Positions 8,344 through 17,097 are shown, counted from the stretch's first letter. The stretch: DNA of 64,000 nucleotides from Simplicispira hankyongi (GCF_003570885.1 NZ_QXJC01000008.1:36447-100446); one strand, 5' to 3'. Translations and numbers: made by a program. Notes: generated by a model from the sequence alone, not told the origin.

Positions 8344-9270
8344 TCAGACGTTGAGCAGCAGCGATCCCTCGCGCCGCGCGGCGCCCGAGCGCAGCAGCTC
8401 GTCCACCAGGCTGTCGAGCCATTCGCGCTCGCTCTGGTCGGCAAAATGCGTGGCGTGCAACTGGCCGAAATACGGGGTGGCCTTGGCCCAGGCTTCCAGT
8501 GCGCGCTGTTCGATGCGCTGCCATTCGAGCAGCTTGTATTTCAGCAGCACCTTGGCGGCATACAGCGCATGTTTTTGCGGCGCGCGCACAAAGCCGTCGA
8601 GGCGCCGGCGTGCCGTGCTCAGGGCGCGCGGCGCATCGGCAAACACCGGGCCGTGACCCGGAATGACCACAGCGGGGGCGAGGCGCTCGATCACGTCGAG
8701 CGTCGCGGCCACCTCGCCAAACGCGGCGATGCCTTCGAGTTCGGGGAACACCACGCCAAAGCCGTTTTCCCACAGCGCATCGGCCGAAATCAGGATGCGC
8801 TCCTGCGGTTCGAACAGCACGATGGAATGCGGGTCATGCCCCGGCGCGGCGTGGATCTGCCAGGGTTTGCCGCCCAGCCGCACCTCGCGGCCCGGCGCCA
8901 GCACGCTGTCGCAGCGAAAGGGCGGGCATTCCTGGCCGGTGGGCGTGTAGCTGAGCGCGTAGGCATCCCAATGGCGCACATGCTCTGCCTGCCCGGGCGC
9001 AATGGCGGTGTGCACGCCCGGCCAGGCCTGCTGCAGCGCGGCATTGCCCCCGCAGTGGTCGCTGTGCAGGTGCGTGTTCAGGATGCGGGTGAGCGGCACG
9101 TCGCCCAAGGCCGAGCGCACCAGCGCCACCGTCTGCTGCGCGTGGCTGCAGTAGCCAGTGTCCACCAGTGCAGCGCCGTCGGGGCCCGTGAACAAGACGT
9201 TGTTGGACGAGAGCCAGCCGCGCTCGAATACGGTGATTTCAGGCGGTAGCGCAGGTGTAGCAAGCGTCAT
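8344..9270 (-). CDS. MBL-fold metallo-hydrolase
   Basis: The 308-residue protein has the metallo-beta-lactamase fold. The first metal motif is THLHSDHCGG (H67, H69, D71, H72), a GHDPHSIVLF block supplies the next histidine, followed by SADALW and IPGHGPVF with the last ligand histidine. It resembles the glyoxalase-II-like hydrolases commonly found beside acyl-CoA ligases in these bacteria. The reaction is probably hydrolysis of a thioester or lactone, with substrate unknown. It lies between two CoA-ligase genes in the same orientation, which makes thioester chemistry plausible but unproven. Confidence 0.85.
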   Translation of the reverse strand: MTLATPALPPEITVFERGWLSSNNVLFTGPDGAALVDTGYCSHAQQTVALVRSALGDVPLTRILNTHLHSDHCGGNAALQQAWPGVHTAIAPGQAEHVRHWDAYALSYTPTGQECPPFRCDSVLAPGREVRLGGKPWQIHAAPGHDPHSIVLFEPQERILISADALWENGFGVVFPELEGIAAFGEVAATLDVIERLAPAVVIPGHGPVFADAPRALSTARRRLDGFVRAPQKHALYAAKVLLKYKLLEWQRIEQRALEAWAKATPYFGQLHATHFADQSEREWLDSLVDELLRSGAARREGSLLLNV

Positions 9271-9289
9271 CAGCTATTGTTTTTGAAGT

Positions 9290-10975
9290 TCATGCAGTGT
9301 GCCGCAACTCGCGCCGCAGGATCTTTCCTACGTTGGTTTTTGGCAGGTCGTCGCGGAACTCGATACGGCTAGGGCGCTTGTAGCCGGTCAGATTGTCGTG
9401 GCAATAGCGCGCCACGTCGTCCTCGGTCAGGCTCGCGTCGCTGCGCACCACGAAGAGCTTGACCGACTCGCCCTGGCGCTCGTCGGGCACGCCCACGGCC
9501 GCGCATTCGAGCACGCCGGGGCACAGCGAGACCACGTTCTCGATTTCGTTGGGGAAGACGTTGAAGCCGCTGACCAGGATCATGTCCTTCTTGCGGTCGA
9601 CGATGCGGGTGTAGCCCTCCGCGTCCATGATGCCGATGTCGCCGGTGCGCAGGAAACCGTCGGCCGTGAAGGCGGCGGCGTTTTCCTCGGGTTTTTCGTA
9701 GTAGCCCGGTGTCACGTTGGGGCCGCGGATGCAGATTTCGCCCGGCTCACCGAGTGCCAAACTGTTGCCCTCGTCGTCCTTGATGGCGATGTCGATGCCC
9801 GGCAGCGGCAGGCCGATACTGCCGGAAAACTCGGTGGTGTTCACCGGGTTGTTGGTGCCGATGGCGCAGGTTTCGCTCATGCCCCAGCCTTCGACCATGG
9901 TGCTGCCGGTGACCTTCTGCCATTGGCGCGCCGTGCCCTCGGATGCTGCCATGCCGCCGGCCTGTGACACGCAGAGCTGCGAGAAATCCAGTGTGCGGAA
10001 CTGCGGGTTGTGGAGCAGCGCATTGAACAAGGTGTTCACCGCCGGCAGCATGTGGAAGGGGCGCTTCTTGAGCACCTCGACGAACTTGGGAATGTCGCGC
10101 GGGTTGGGAATCAGGGTCAGGTGCGAGCCCTGGCGGATTGCCAGCAGGCACAGCGTGAGCGCGAAGATGTGGTACAGCGGCAGCGCGGCAATGCTGTTGG
10201 CGCGGGTGACGTCGCCCATTTTGGCCAGCGCCGGGGTGAACCAGGCCTCGGCCTGCAGTGTCGCGGTGACGATGTTGCGGTGGGTCAGCACCGCGCCTTT
10301 CGATCGCCCCGTGGTGCCGCCGGTGTATTGCAGGAATGCCGTGTCGTCCAATGTGGCGCTGCTGGCGGTGAGCGTGCGCCGCGCGCCATCGGCCAGGGCC
10401 TGGCGGAAGGTGACCAGCGTGCGCCCCGCCGAGAGCGGCAGGCTGTAGGCCGGCACCATCTTGGCGAGGTGGCGCACGGCAAAGGTGATCCAGCGGCCGT
10501 ACCAGAAGCCCAGCAGGTCGCCCATGGACGCCATCACCACGCGCTGCACGCCGGTGTGCCCAATGACTTCGGCCAGGGTATGGGCGAAGTTCTCCAGGAT
10601 GACGATGGCGCTGGCGCCCGAATCCTTGAGCTGGTGCTCCAGCTCGCGTGCGGTGTAGAGCGGGTTGACGTTGACGCAGATGTAGCCCGCGCGCAGCACC
10701 GCCGCCATGGTCACGGCGAACTGCGGAATATTGGGCAGCATGATGGCCACGCGCGCACCGGGTGCGAGCCCCTGGCCTTGCAGCCAGGCCCCCAGCGCGG
10801 CAGACTGGCGGTCGAGCTCGGCATAGCCCATCCACTGCTCCATGCAGACCGAGAACGGGCGCCCGGCATGCTGGCGCATGGCGTCTTCGATCATGTGGGC
10901 GGCCGAGCGGTACTGCTCGGGGTGCACCTCGTGCGGTACGCCTGCGGGGTAATTCTTGAGCCAGATCTTGTCCAT
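9290..10975 (-). CDS. fadD: Long-chain fatty acid-CoA ligase (FadD-like)
   Basis: The 561-residue acyl-adenylate/CoA ligase activates fatty acids to acyl-CoA at the inner membrane for beta-oxidation. It contains the ATP-binding motif YTGGTTGRSKGAVLTHRN (~215-232), EGWGMSET, GEICIRGPNVTPGYY, the hinge motif GFLRTGDIG...DRKKDMI, and a C-terminal KTNVGKILRREL with the catalytic lysine. Its length matches FadD (561 aa in E. coli). The ATG at 10975 is preferred over an in-frame TTG at 10993 because family members start at MDKIWLKNYP. Only 19 bp separate its stop from the MBL gene downstream, so the two are probably co-transcribed. Confidence 0.92.
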   Translation of the reverse strand: MDKIWLKNYPAGVPHEVHPEQYRSAAHMIEDAMRQHAGRPFSVCMEQWMGYAELDRQSAALGAWLQGQGLAPGARVAIMLPNIPQFAVTMAAVLRAGYICVNVNPLYTARELEHQLKDSGASAIVILENFAHTLAEVIGHTGVQRVVMASMGDLLGFWYGRWITFAVRHLAKMVPAYSLPLSAGRTLVTFRQALADGARRTLTASSATLDDTAFLQYTGGTTGRSKGAVLTHRNIVTATLQAEAWFTPALAKMGDVTRANSIAALPLYHIFALTLCLLAIRQGSHLTLIPNPRDIPKFVEVLKKRPFHMLPAVNTLFNALLHNPQFRTLDFSQLCVSQAGGMAASEGTARQWQKVTGSTMVEGWGMSETCAIGTNNPVNTTEFSGSIGLPLPGIDIAIKDDEGNSLALGEPGEICIRGPNVTPGYYEKPEENAAAFTADGFLRTGDIGIMDAEGYTRIVDRKKDMILVSGFNVFPNEIENVVSLCPGVLECAAVGVPDERQGESVKLFVVRSDASLTEDDVARYCHDNLTGYKRPSRIEFRDDLPKTNVGKILRRELRHTA

Positions 10976-11035
10976 GCGAGGAAGCGGGTGCAAAGTGACG
11001 AAACCTTTGATTCTGTTGGGCCTTGCTGTACGGGC

Positions 11036-11776
11036 CTACCGGGCTTGTCCTAGGGTGTGGGCCAATTGCGTCTCGCAGGCGACAAGCTCGGCGTCGAACA
11101 GCAAGCCCATCAAGCGGGTTTCGCGTTCGCGCACCGTGTCCAGAAAACCTTCGACGGCGCCGCGCTTCCTTGCCAGCGCGCCAAACGTGTCGAAACCCAC
11201 CTCCAGGAAATGCTGCAATGCGCCCATGCCTGCCGCCTGGGCGGGCCCGCGCATGGCGCGCAGGAGAAGGCGCAGGCCGGGTGTGCGGGTGAAGCGCGTC
11301 AGGTCGTGGCCCAGCTCCATCACCCAGGCCAGCTGCTGGCGCCGCGCTTCGGGCTGGCCCGCCGTCTTCCAGGCTGCGGCGTAGCGGCCCGCTTCGGGGG
11401 TGGTTGCGGGCTGCGCCAGCCAGGCCTGGGCCATGGCGTGGTCCAGCTCCTCGGTCTTGGCGTGCAGCAGCGCCAGCGTCAGCGCGGTGTGGACCACCGG
11501 GCGGGGAAAGACGGTTTGCAGCGTGCCGGCGATGCGTGCGAACTGCGCGTCGCGGGCGCTGTAGTCGCCGGGGCTGTAGAGCTCATCCAGGAAAAATTGC
11601 GTGGCGGGGCGTACCGTGGGGTCGCGCATCAGATCGGTGTAGCTTCCCATGAAGCGGCGCGACTGAAACTGCTTGATGTCGCGCACGGCGGTGGCCAGCG
11701 CGGGGTTGGACGCCTGCGCGGCGCGCAGTTCGGTCACGCGGGCAATACTTTGCCGGATGTTTTCTGCTGCGTCCAT
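11036..11776 (-). CDS. FFLEELY-motif protein (function unknown)
   Basis: The 246-residue soluble, mostly helical protein contains QFFLDELYSPGDYSARD at ~80-96. This is a version of the FFLEELY motif that names a conserved but uncharacterised proteobacterial family. The rest is rich in Ala, Arg and Leu helices, with a conserved RFMGSYTDLM segment just before the motif. No signal peptide or membrane segment is seen. It lies 60 bp upstream of fadD in the same direction and head-to-head with the lipase-like hydrolase gene. It could be part of the fadD transcript, but a functional link is not established. Confidence 0.75.
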   Translation of the reverse strand: MDAAENIRQSIARVTELRAAQASNPALATAVRDIKQFQSRRFMGSYTDLMRDPTVRPATQFFLDELYSPGDYSARDAQFARIAGTLQTVFPRPVVHTALTLALLHAKTEELDHAMAQAWLAQPATTPEAGRYAAAWKTAGQPEARRQQLAWVMELGHDLTRFTRTPGLRLLLRAMRGPAQAAGMGALQHFLEVGFDTFGALARKRGAVEGFLDTVRERETRLMGLLFDAELVACETQLAHTLGQAR

Positions 11777-11826
11777 TTCGAGATTTCGGCTTGCACAATA
11801 GGGCTTGCACCCATTACACCATTGCC

Positions 11827-12744
11827 ATGATCGCCCGCCTCCAAGCCACCTGGACCATTGGCCTGCTGCTGATGGCGGCCCTCTGGCTGGTTTTTGCCCT
11901 GCCGCGCTCGCCCGTTTGGGCCGTGGGCGGTCTGGCGTTCGCCGCGCTGCTGTACCTGGCTGTGATGGCGCTGCAGTTCACCTTGATGCAGCGCGTGAAT
12001 GCCGCAGACCCGGCGCCGCGCGCCCGGCTTGCGCAGGTGGTGCGCGCCTGGTGGGCCGAGCTGGGCGTGGCGCTGCGCGTGTTCTGCTGGGACCAGCCCT
12101 TTCGCAGCCATGCGGAACCCGACTGGCTGCCCACGGCGCCCGCTGGCCAGCGCGGTGTGGTGCTGGTGCACGGGTTTTTGTGCAACCGGGCGCTCTGGCG
12201 CCCGTGGTTCGAGCCCCTGCGCGCCGCCGGCCATGCCTACGAGGCGGTGAACCTGGAGCCGGTGTTCGGTTCGATTGACGATTACGCGCCCACCATCGAG
12301 GCGGCTGTGCAGCGTGTGCACGCGGCCACCGGCCTGGCGCCGGTGCTCATCTGCCACAGCATGGGGGGCCTCGCCGCGCGTGCCTGGCTGCGCGCCTGCG
12401 CAGGCGAGGCGCGGGTGCAGCATGTCATTACCCTGGGCACGCCGCACCGCGGCACCTGGGCCGGGCGCTTCTCGCGCGCCGCCAATGGCCGGCAGATGGC
12501 GCTTGACGGTGATTGGGTAGGCGCGCTCAGCGGGGCCGAGCCGCCGGGCCGTGCGGCGCTGTTCACCTGCTGGTATTCCAACTGCGACAACATCGTCTTC
12601 CCCACCAGCACCGCCACCTTGCGGGGCGCCGACAACCGTTTGATTGCCGGCGTGGCGCATGTGGAGATGGCGCGCCGCCCCGAGGTGCTGCAGGGCTGCC
12701 TGGCCTTGCTGGCGCGGGCAGCAGATCCTGTTGTAAAAAGTTAA
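11827..12744 (+). CDS. Membrane-anchored alpha/beta hydrolase (lipase-like)
   Basis: The 305-residue protein begins with two hydrophobic segments (~10-27 and ~35-55), predicted to anchor it in the inner membrane. An alpha/beta-hydrolase domain follows, with the oxyanion strand VVLVHGFLCNR and the nucleophile motif CHSMGG (GxSxG-like, with Cys at the first Gly position). LGTPHRGT is typical of triacylglycerol lipases. NCDNIVFP and AHVEM supply the probable acid and histidine. The reaction is ester hydrolysis of an unknown lipid. The start at ATG 11827 is supported by the hydrophobic segment beginning right after it. Confidence 0.8.
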   Translation: MIARLQATWTIGLLLMAALWLVFALPRSPVWAVGGLAFAALLYLAVMALQFTLMQRVNAADPAPRARLAQVVRAWWAELGVALRVFCWDQPFRSHAEPDWLPTAPAGQRGVVLVHGFLCNRALWRPWFEPLRAAGHAYEAVNLEPVFGSIDDYAPTIEAAVQRVHAATGLAPVLICHSMGGLAARAWLRACAGEARVQHVITLGTPHRGTWAGRFSRAANGRQMALDGDWVGALSGAEPPGRAALFTCWYSNCDNIVFPTSTATLRGADNRLIAGVAHVEMARRPEVLQGCLALLARAADPVVKS

Positions 12745-12746
12745 GC

Positions 12747-12795
12747 CAAATTGGCCTATAGCGCTTATCTGATAAGCGTTAGTAGCTATTGAAAC
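12747..12795. repeat. Dispersed imperfect palindrome, copy B
   Basis: This is one of the two most symmetric copies in the window: TTGGCCTATAGCGCTTATC, then GATAAGCGTTAGTAGCTATT. The arms CGCTTATC and GATAAGCG pair perfectly. It sits between the convergent lipase-like hydrolase and phhA genes, immediately after the hydrolase stop codon, where it could serve as a bidirectional 3' hairpin. Confidence 0.75.
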
Positions 12796-12816
12796 AAGAG
12801 CAACTTCCCTGCCTGC

Positions 12817-13647
12817 TCAGTCGCCTGATGCGTTGGCGGCGATCTCGGGCAGGCCGCGCAAGCGTTCGTACACCGGCGCGAAATCGGCCGCTGTCATGTC
12901 GAACAGGTCCTGGAAGCTGTCGATGACGAAATACGTTTCCTGGAAGCTGTCGATCTTGTAGCGGGTGCGCATGGTGCGCTCCAACTGCAGCGGCCGGCGC
13001 TGTGGTGCGCTGCTTTGCACCGAATACGGCAACTCGCCCGACGAACTCAGAATGCCTGCGCCATAGGCGCGCAGGCCGCCGGCTTCGCGGATCAGGCCAA
13101 ACTCGATGGTGTACCAGTACAGGCGCGAGAGCATTTCGCAGGCGCCCAGGCGCTCGGCCTTGAGCCCGCCCTGGCCGTAGCGCTGCACGTAATCGGCAAA
13201 CACCGGGTTGAACAGCAGCGGCACATGGCCGAACAGGTCGTGGAAGATGTCGGGCTCGACGATGTAGTCGAACTCTTCGGGCGTGCGGATCCAGTCCGTC
13301 ACCGGGAACTTGCGGTTGGCGAGCAGGGTGAAGAAAGGCACTTCGGGGATCAGCCCCGGCACGCCGACGATCTCCCAACCGGTGGCAGGTTTCAGGCGCG
13401 CGTTGATGTCTTCGAAGCGTGGGATGCGGTCCTCTGCGCCCAGCGACGGCAGCGCGGCGATGAAGGCCTCGCTGGCCAAGCCTGGCAGCAACGCCGACTG
13501 GCGCGCGTAGAGGCGCCGGTAGGTGTCGTGGTCCTGCTCGGTGTAGCGGGCGTAGTCTTGCGGGCAGGTGTAGTCGGCGCCCGCGCGGGCGTAGTCGCCG
13601 CGCGGGGGGCGCTCGCTGGCGCCATAGACGACGGGTTCGATGGCCAT
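12817..13647 (-). CDS. phhA: Phenylalanine 4-monooxygenase
   Basis: The 276-residue monomeric-type aromatic amino acid hydroxylase converts L-phenylalanine to L-tyrosine with O2 and a tetrahydropterin. The 2-His-1-Glu iron triad is visible: H136 and H141 in PDIFHDLFGHVP, and E182 in YWYTIEFG. VPGLIPEVPFFTLLANRKFP matches the pterin-site region. Length and motifs match Chromobacterium and Pseudomonas enzymes. The ATG at 13647 has an AGGAGA Shine-Dalgarno. The hppD gene follows in the same orientation after a 167-bp gap, together covering Phe to Tyr and 4-hydroxyphenylpyruvate to homogentisate. The transaminase and later catabolic genes are not in the window. Confidence 0.95.
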   Translation of the reverse strand: MAIEPVVYGASERPPRGDYARAGADYTCPQDYARYTEQDHDTYRRLYARQSALLPGLASEAFIAALPSLGAEDRIPRFEDINARLKPATGWEIVGVPGLIPEVPFFTLLANRKFPVTDWIRTPEEFDYIVEPDIFHDLFGHVPLLFNPVFADYVQRYGQGGLKAERLGACEMLSRLYWYTIEFGLIREAGGLRAYGAGILSSSGELPYSVQSSAPQRRPLQLERTMRTRYKIDSFQETYFVIDSFQDLFDMTAADFAPVYERLRGLPEIAANASGD

Positions 13648-13725
13648 GGGGTCTCCTTTTCAGTCTTCATGGGGCATGTACCGGCCACGGCGCATGCAAC
13701 CGGCGCCGCCCAGGCCAGGGCCGCC

Positions 13726-13814
13726 CCGCCGCGCTGGCGGCGTCCCCCTGCCCGCGTCGCGCAGCGATGCGAGAGCGGGGGGAAGGAGCGGAGCGACACA
13801 GGGGGTGTCTCTAT
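13726..13814. repeat. GC-rich dispersed repeat at the 3' end of hppD
   Basis: The region contains a hairpin-forming core (CCCCCTGCCCGCGTCGCGCAG facing TGCGAGAGCGGGGGG), then GGAAGGAGCGGAGCGAC and CAGGGGGTGTC. It abuts the stop codon of the leftward hppD gene. The repeat at 37233-37390 ends in the same module order against the stop region of the HDOD gene. It is probably a dispersed, transcript-end-associated repeat. Confidence 0.5.
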
Positions 13815-14954
13815 TCAGGCTGGTGCCTTGAGCACGCCACGGCGGATCTGGTCGAGTTCGATGGATTCGAACAGCGCCTTGAAGTTGCCGTTGCCGAAGC
13901 CGTCGTCGCCCTTCCTCTGGATGAACTCGAAGAAGATCGGGCCGAGCTGGTTTTCGCTGAAGATTTGCAGCAGCAGGGCGCCCTTCTTGCCGTCGATCAG
14001 GATCTTGCGCTTGTGCAGTTCTTCGAGCGGCTCGCCGTGGCCCGGAATGCGCTTGTCCACCAGCTCGTAGTAGGTGTCGATGGTGTCGAGCAGGCGCACG
14101 CCGCTGGCACGCAGGCCGTCCACGGTCTTGTAGAGATCGTCCGAGCCCATGGCGATGTGCTGGATGCCTTCGCCCTTGTAGCTATCGAGGTACTCCTGGA
14201 TCTGGCCGGGGTTTTCCTTGCCTTCCTCGTTGATCGGGATGCGGATCTTGCCGCAGGGGCTGGTCATGGCCTTGCTCTTGACGCCCGTCACCTGGCCTTC
14301 GATGTCGAAGTAGCGGATCTCGCGGAAATTGAACAGCCGTTCGTAGAAATCGGCCCACTCGCCCATGCGGCCGCGGTGCACGTTGTGCGTGAGGTGGTCG
14401 ATATAGGTCAGGCCGTGCCCAAAGGGCGCTAGGGCTTCCTGGGCGCTGACACCGGGCAGGGCCTCGAAATCGACATCGAAGAAGCCGATGTTGCCGATGT
14501 CTCCGGGCTGTGCGCCGCCCTTGCCGCGCCAGCGGTCGACAAAGTAGATCAGGCTGTCGCCAATGCCTTTGATGGCCGGAATGTTCAGTTCGCCCGGTCC
14601 CGCCTTGCCGGCGTAGCCCCAGGCGCCCAGCGACACGGCACGCTCGTAGGCTGCCTTGGCGTCGTGCACGCGGAATGCGATGGCGCAGACGCTGGGGCCG
14701 TGCAGGCGCGCAAAACGCTGGGCGAAGCTGTCGGGCTCGGCGTTGATCAGGAAGTTGATCGTGCCCTGGCGGTACAGGATGACGTTCTTGTGGCGGTGGC
14801 GCGCCACCGGCTTGAAGCCCATGGCCTCGAAGGCGCGGCCCATGGCGGCGGGGTCGGGCGCGGCGTATTCAATGAATTCAAAGCCGTCGGTGCCCATGGG
14901 GTTGTCCCAGGCGGCATGGGCGTCGGTGGACGCGAGGGTTTCGGTGGGCTGCAT
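13815..14954 (-). CDS. hppD: 4-hydroxyphenylpyruvate dioxygenase
   Basis: The 379-residue Fe(II) dioxygenase converts 4-hydroxyphenylpyruvate to homogentisate in tyrosine catabolism. The N-terminal vicinal-oxygen-chelate half starts at MGTDGFEFIEYAAPDP. The C-terminal half has the metal-binding region YIDHLTHNVHRGRM, then EGIQHIAMGSDDL with the second histidine. The C-terminal QIFSENQLGPIFFEFIQRKGD carries the glutamate ligand and the gating helix that follows. Length is typical of bacterial enzymes. The ATG at 14954 has a GGAGA Shine-Dalgarno. It is transcribed in the same direction as phhA and is probably controlled by the nearby Lrp-type regulator, by analogy with other proteobacteria. Confidence 0.95.
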   Translation of the reverse strand: MQPTETLASTDAHAAWDNPMGTDGFEFIEYAAPDPAAMGRAFEAMGFKPVARHRHKNVILYRQGTINFLINAEPDSFAQRFARLHGPSVCAIAFRVHDAKAAYERAVSLGAWGYAGKAGPGELNIPAIKGIGDSLIYFVDRWRGKGGAQPGDIGNIGFFDVDFEALPGVSAQEALAPFGHGLTYIDHLTHNVHRGRMGEWADFYERLFNFREIRYFDIEGQVTGVKSKAMTSPCGKIRIPINEEGKENPGQIQEYLDSYKGEGIQHIAMGSDDLYKTVDGLRASGVRLLDTIDTYYELVDKRIPGHGEPLEELHKRKILIDGKKGALLLQIFSENQLGPIFFEFIQRKGDDGFGNGNFKALFESIELDQIRRGVLKAPA

Positions 14955-15171
14955 GCGGTCTCCGTCTTGTGGAAGGTTCTTGGCGCTGGTTCGCGAAGCT
15001 TGGAGCCGATGCGGGCGGGCCTTTGCGAACGAACTCCTGCACTTTAGACGTGACTTTGATCAATATTTAGGCGAATTGCTCCGCTTTAACGCAGGTTTAT
15101 TCGATGGTCCTGCGCTGCGTCAAGGCGCTCAACAGCGTATCTGCGGCGCCTAAAGGGGCGCCTGCGCTGTT

Positions 15172-16113
15172 TCAGTGGACCGAAACAGCGCGCAACGCCA
15201 GCGCCGCATCGAGCCGCAATTGCTCCTGCGGCGTGAAGCTGCGCTCGCGCAACTGCGCCAGGGCATTGGCGTCGGTCTGGCTTGCCTGGGCGCGTGCATA
15301 GTCGTCCAGCCGTGCGTTCCAGTCGCGGTCTTGCGCGTCCAGTTGGGCCAGGCGCTGGGCGGCGTCTTCGCCAAAGCGCGCGCTGCGCTGGGCAAAGCGG
15401 GTGCGGTCGTCGGTTCCGGCGGCGTTGAAGGCGGCGGTTTGCGCGCCCACGGCTTCTTGCACCACGCTCTGCGCCCGCTCGGCGCGTTGCTGCGGGTCGA
15501 GTTCGGTTTCCGTGCCCGCGAGCGCCTGGCGGCGCTGCTCCGCGGTCAGATCGGGGTTGCGCTCGATTTCCAGACGCGCCAGGGTGTAGCGGTCGAGCGC
15601 CTGCTGGTCGGCAAACAGCGCGTCGAATTCAGATTCGTCGAAATACTGGCGGCGCAGCGCATCGCGGGCCTGCAGCACGTCGCGCAGGGCCCGTGGATCG
15701 GTGGCGTCCTCGGGTGGCTTGAGTTCGCCCAGGGCGACGCGGTAGTCCACATAGCGCTCGGCCAAGGCCAGGGCGCGCGTGCTGAGCGCCTCGCCAAAGC
15801 GCCGTGCCACCAACTCGGCGAGGCGTCGCTTCAAGGCTTGGGGGTCGGGCATGTTGCCGGCTTCCAGCAGCATTGCTTCCAGTTCATCGCGCAGCCCTGG
15901 GGCGAGCAGGGGGTCGACGGCGTTGGAGGGCCGCGCCAACGCGTCAGGCGGCGCAGCGCTTGGGCCGTGCATAGGCTGTGCCAGCCGAACGCCCGCTGGT
16001 GCATGGCCAGGGCTTTGGGGCGTCAGCACCCCGGTGCCCTGTGGGATCAGCCACCATGCGCCGGCCGCAAGCACCGCGGCCGCGCACACCAGCGCAATGG
16101 CGCGTCCCTTCAC
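15172..16113 (-). CDS. lifO: Lipase-specific foldase (lipase chaperone)
   Basis: The 313-residue membrane-anchored steric chaperone (Lif/LipB) has an N-terminal transmembrane helix (IALVCAAAVLAAGAWWL). A Pro/Ala-rich linker extends to ~65, then a long all-helical chaperone region. The family signature RxxYFD is present as RRQYFDESEFDALF near residue 155, with DRYTLARLEI following. It folds the secreted lipase in the periplasm. Its ATG overlaps the stop of the lipase gene by 4 bp (16110-16113), the usual lipA-lifO arrangement. It is slightly shorter than the ~340-residue Pseudomonas and Burkholderia foldases. Confidence 0.88.
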   Translation of the reverse strand: MKGRAIALVCAAAVLAAGAWWLIPQGTGVLTPQSPGHAPAGVRLAQPMHGPSAAPPDALARPSNAVDPLLAPGLRDELEAMLLEAGNMPDPQALKRRLAELVARRFGEALSTRALALAERYVDYRVALGELKPPEDATDPRALRDVLQARDALRRQYFDESEFDALFADQQALDRYTLARLEIERNPDLTAEQRRQALAGTETELDPQQRAERAQSVVQEAVGAQTAAFNAAGTDDRTRFAQRSARFGEDAAQRLAQLDAQDRDWNARLDDYARAQASQTDANALAQLRERSFTPQEQLRLDAALALRAVSVH

Positions 16114-17048
16114 AGTCCTGCGTTCTTCAGGCGGTGGGCCTGCTCACGGTACAGCGTGACCGGATCGGGTGAGAACCAGTCGCGCAGGCCCACCATCTGG
16201 TTGATTTCGTCCAGGTGGTTCTGCCGGTAATCGCCCAGGTGGCGGCCCAGATGGGCCGAGCAAGCCGCCACCAGTCCATCGTTGGCTTCGCCAAACACCA
16301 GGCCGGTGGCAAACAAGGCCGCGTCGCTCGGGTCAAGCACGTTGGTCAGCGTGTTCTTGCCGGTCCAGGAGTAATAGCGCACGCCCGCCACCAGTTCGGC
16401 GCCGTTGCCGCAGCCGCTGGTGGGCACGCCTGCGCCAAAGCGCTGGTTGAAGCGGGCCGAGCCGGCCGTGGTCAGCGAATCGAGGGCGGCGGTGGGCATC
16501 TGCGGCAGGCCGCTGCCGCCCGAGGCCAGGTTGATCAAGGTCACCAGGGCGCCAGCGGCACCCTGGGCAATTGTCTCGCCTACACTGCCGGCCGGGGCTA
16601 CGCCGCGCAACACATCGGCCACGCGCGAACCACGGTTGACGCCGCCAACCGAAGTGACCGAGGCCACGAGTTGCGGCGCCACACCGGCCACATAGCGCGC
16701 CGTGGGGCCGCCGTGGGAGTGGCCGATCAGGTTCACCTTGGCCGCGCCGGTGATCGCCAGAATGTTGCGCACCTGTGCGAGCAACTGTTCGCCGCGCACT
16801 TCGGTGCTGTTGGCGGCCGACACCTGCGCCACGTAAACCTGGGCGCCATTCTGGCGCAGGTTGCTGGGGATGCCGTAGAAATAGTCGATACCAAAAACCG
16901 AATCAAAGCCGAAGAGCCCATGCACCAGCACGATGGGATAACGCGTTTGGGCGTAGGTGCTTGCAGCCGTGGCGGGCAGGGCAGTGGCGCACAGCAGCAC
17001 GAGAGCGAAAAACCAGCGCATCGGCAACTGGCGGAAAAATGCGGTCAT
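16110..17048 (-). CDS. lipA: Secreted triacylglycerol lipase
   Basis: The 312-residue family I.1/I.2 lipase has a signal peptide of ~29 residues ending ATAAS. The mature domain starts TYAQTRYPIVLVHGLFGFDS. The catalytic triad is visible as S111 in GHSHGG, D257 in EANDGLV, and H278 in QNHLDEIN, whose adjacent Asp280 fits the calcium site. C213 and C263 correspond to the conserved disulfide. It hydrolyses triglycerides outside the cell after type II secretion and needs the foldase encoded downstream. The ATG at 17048 has an AGGAGA Shine-Dalgarno, and a perfect 28-bp palindrome lies 21 bp upstream. Confidence 0.93.
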   Translation of the reverse strand: MTAFFRQLPMRWFFALVLLCATALPATAASTYAQTRYPIVLVHGLFGFDSVFGIDYFYGIPSNLRQNGAQVYVAQVSAANSTEVRGEQLLAQVRNILAITGAAKVNLIGHSHGGPTARYVAGVAPQLVASVTSVGGVNRGSRVADVLRGVAPAGSVGETIAQGAAGALVTLINLASGGSGLPQMPTAALDSLTTAGSARFNQRFGAGVPTSGCGNGAELVAGVRYYSWTGKNTLTNVLDPSDAALFATGLVFGEANDGLVAACSAHLGRHLGDYRQNHLDEINQMVGLRDWFSPDPVTLYREQAHRLKNAGL

Positions 17049-17069
17049 GGTGTCTCCTGATCGTTATAG

Positions 17070-17097
17070 ACAAAAAAGAACGCGCGTTCTTTTTTGT
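17070..17097. promoter_or_regulatory. Perfect 28-bp palindrome between lipA and lrp
   Basis: The half-site ACAAAAAAGAACGC is repeated exactly in reverse complement, with no central spacer, between the divergent lipA and lrp-type genes. The A6/T6 flanks around a GC core look like a bidirectional terminator, but between divergent genes an operator is the better reading. It would overlap the lipA promoter or leader. Confidence 0.5.

Noticed and set aside
8177..8773. Upstream in-frame extension of the PaaK-like ligase
   Set aside because: It would cover most of the MBL hydrolase gene; ATG 8176 gives family length and the hydrolase is clearly coding.
9259..9290. Possible eighth palindrome copy after the MBL gene start (AGCTATTGTTTTTGAAG)
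   Set aside because: Only the right-end fragment resembles the family; the GGCC-TCTAGCGC part is missing, so it is too short to call.
9747..10835. 362-codon frame on the minus strand inside fadD
   Set aside because: Alternative frame of fadD, which has all ligase motifs; the shadow frame has none.
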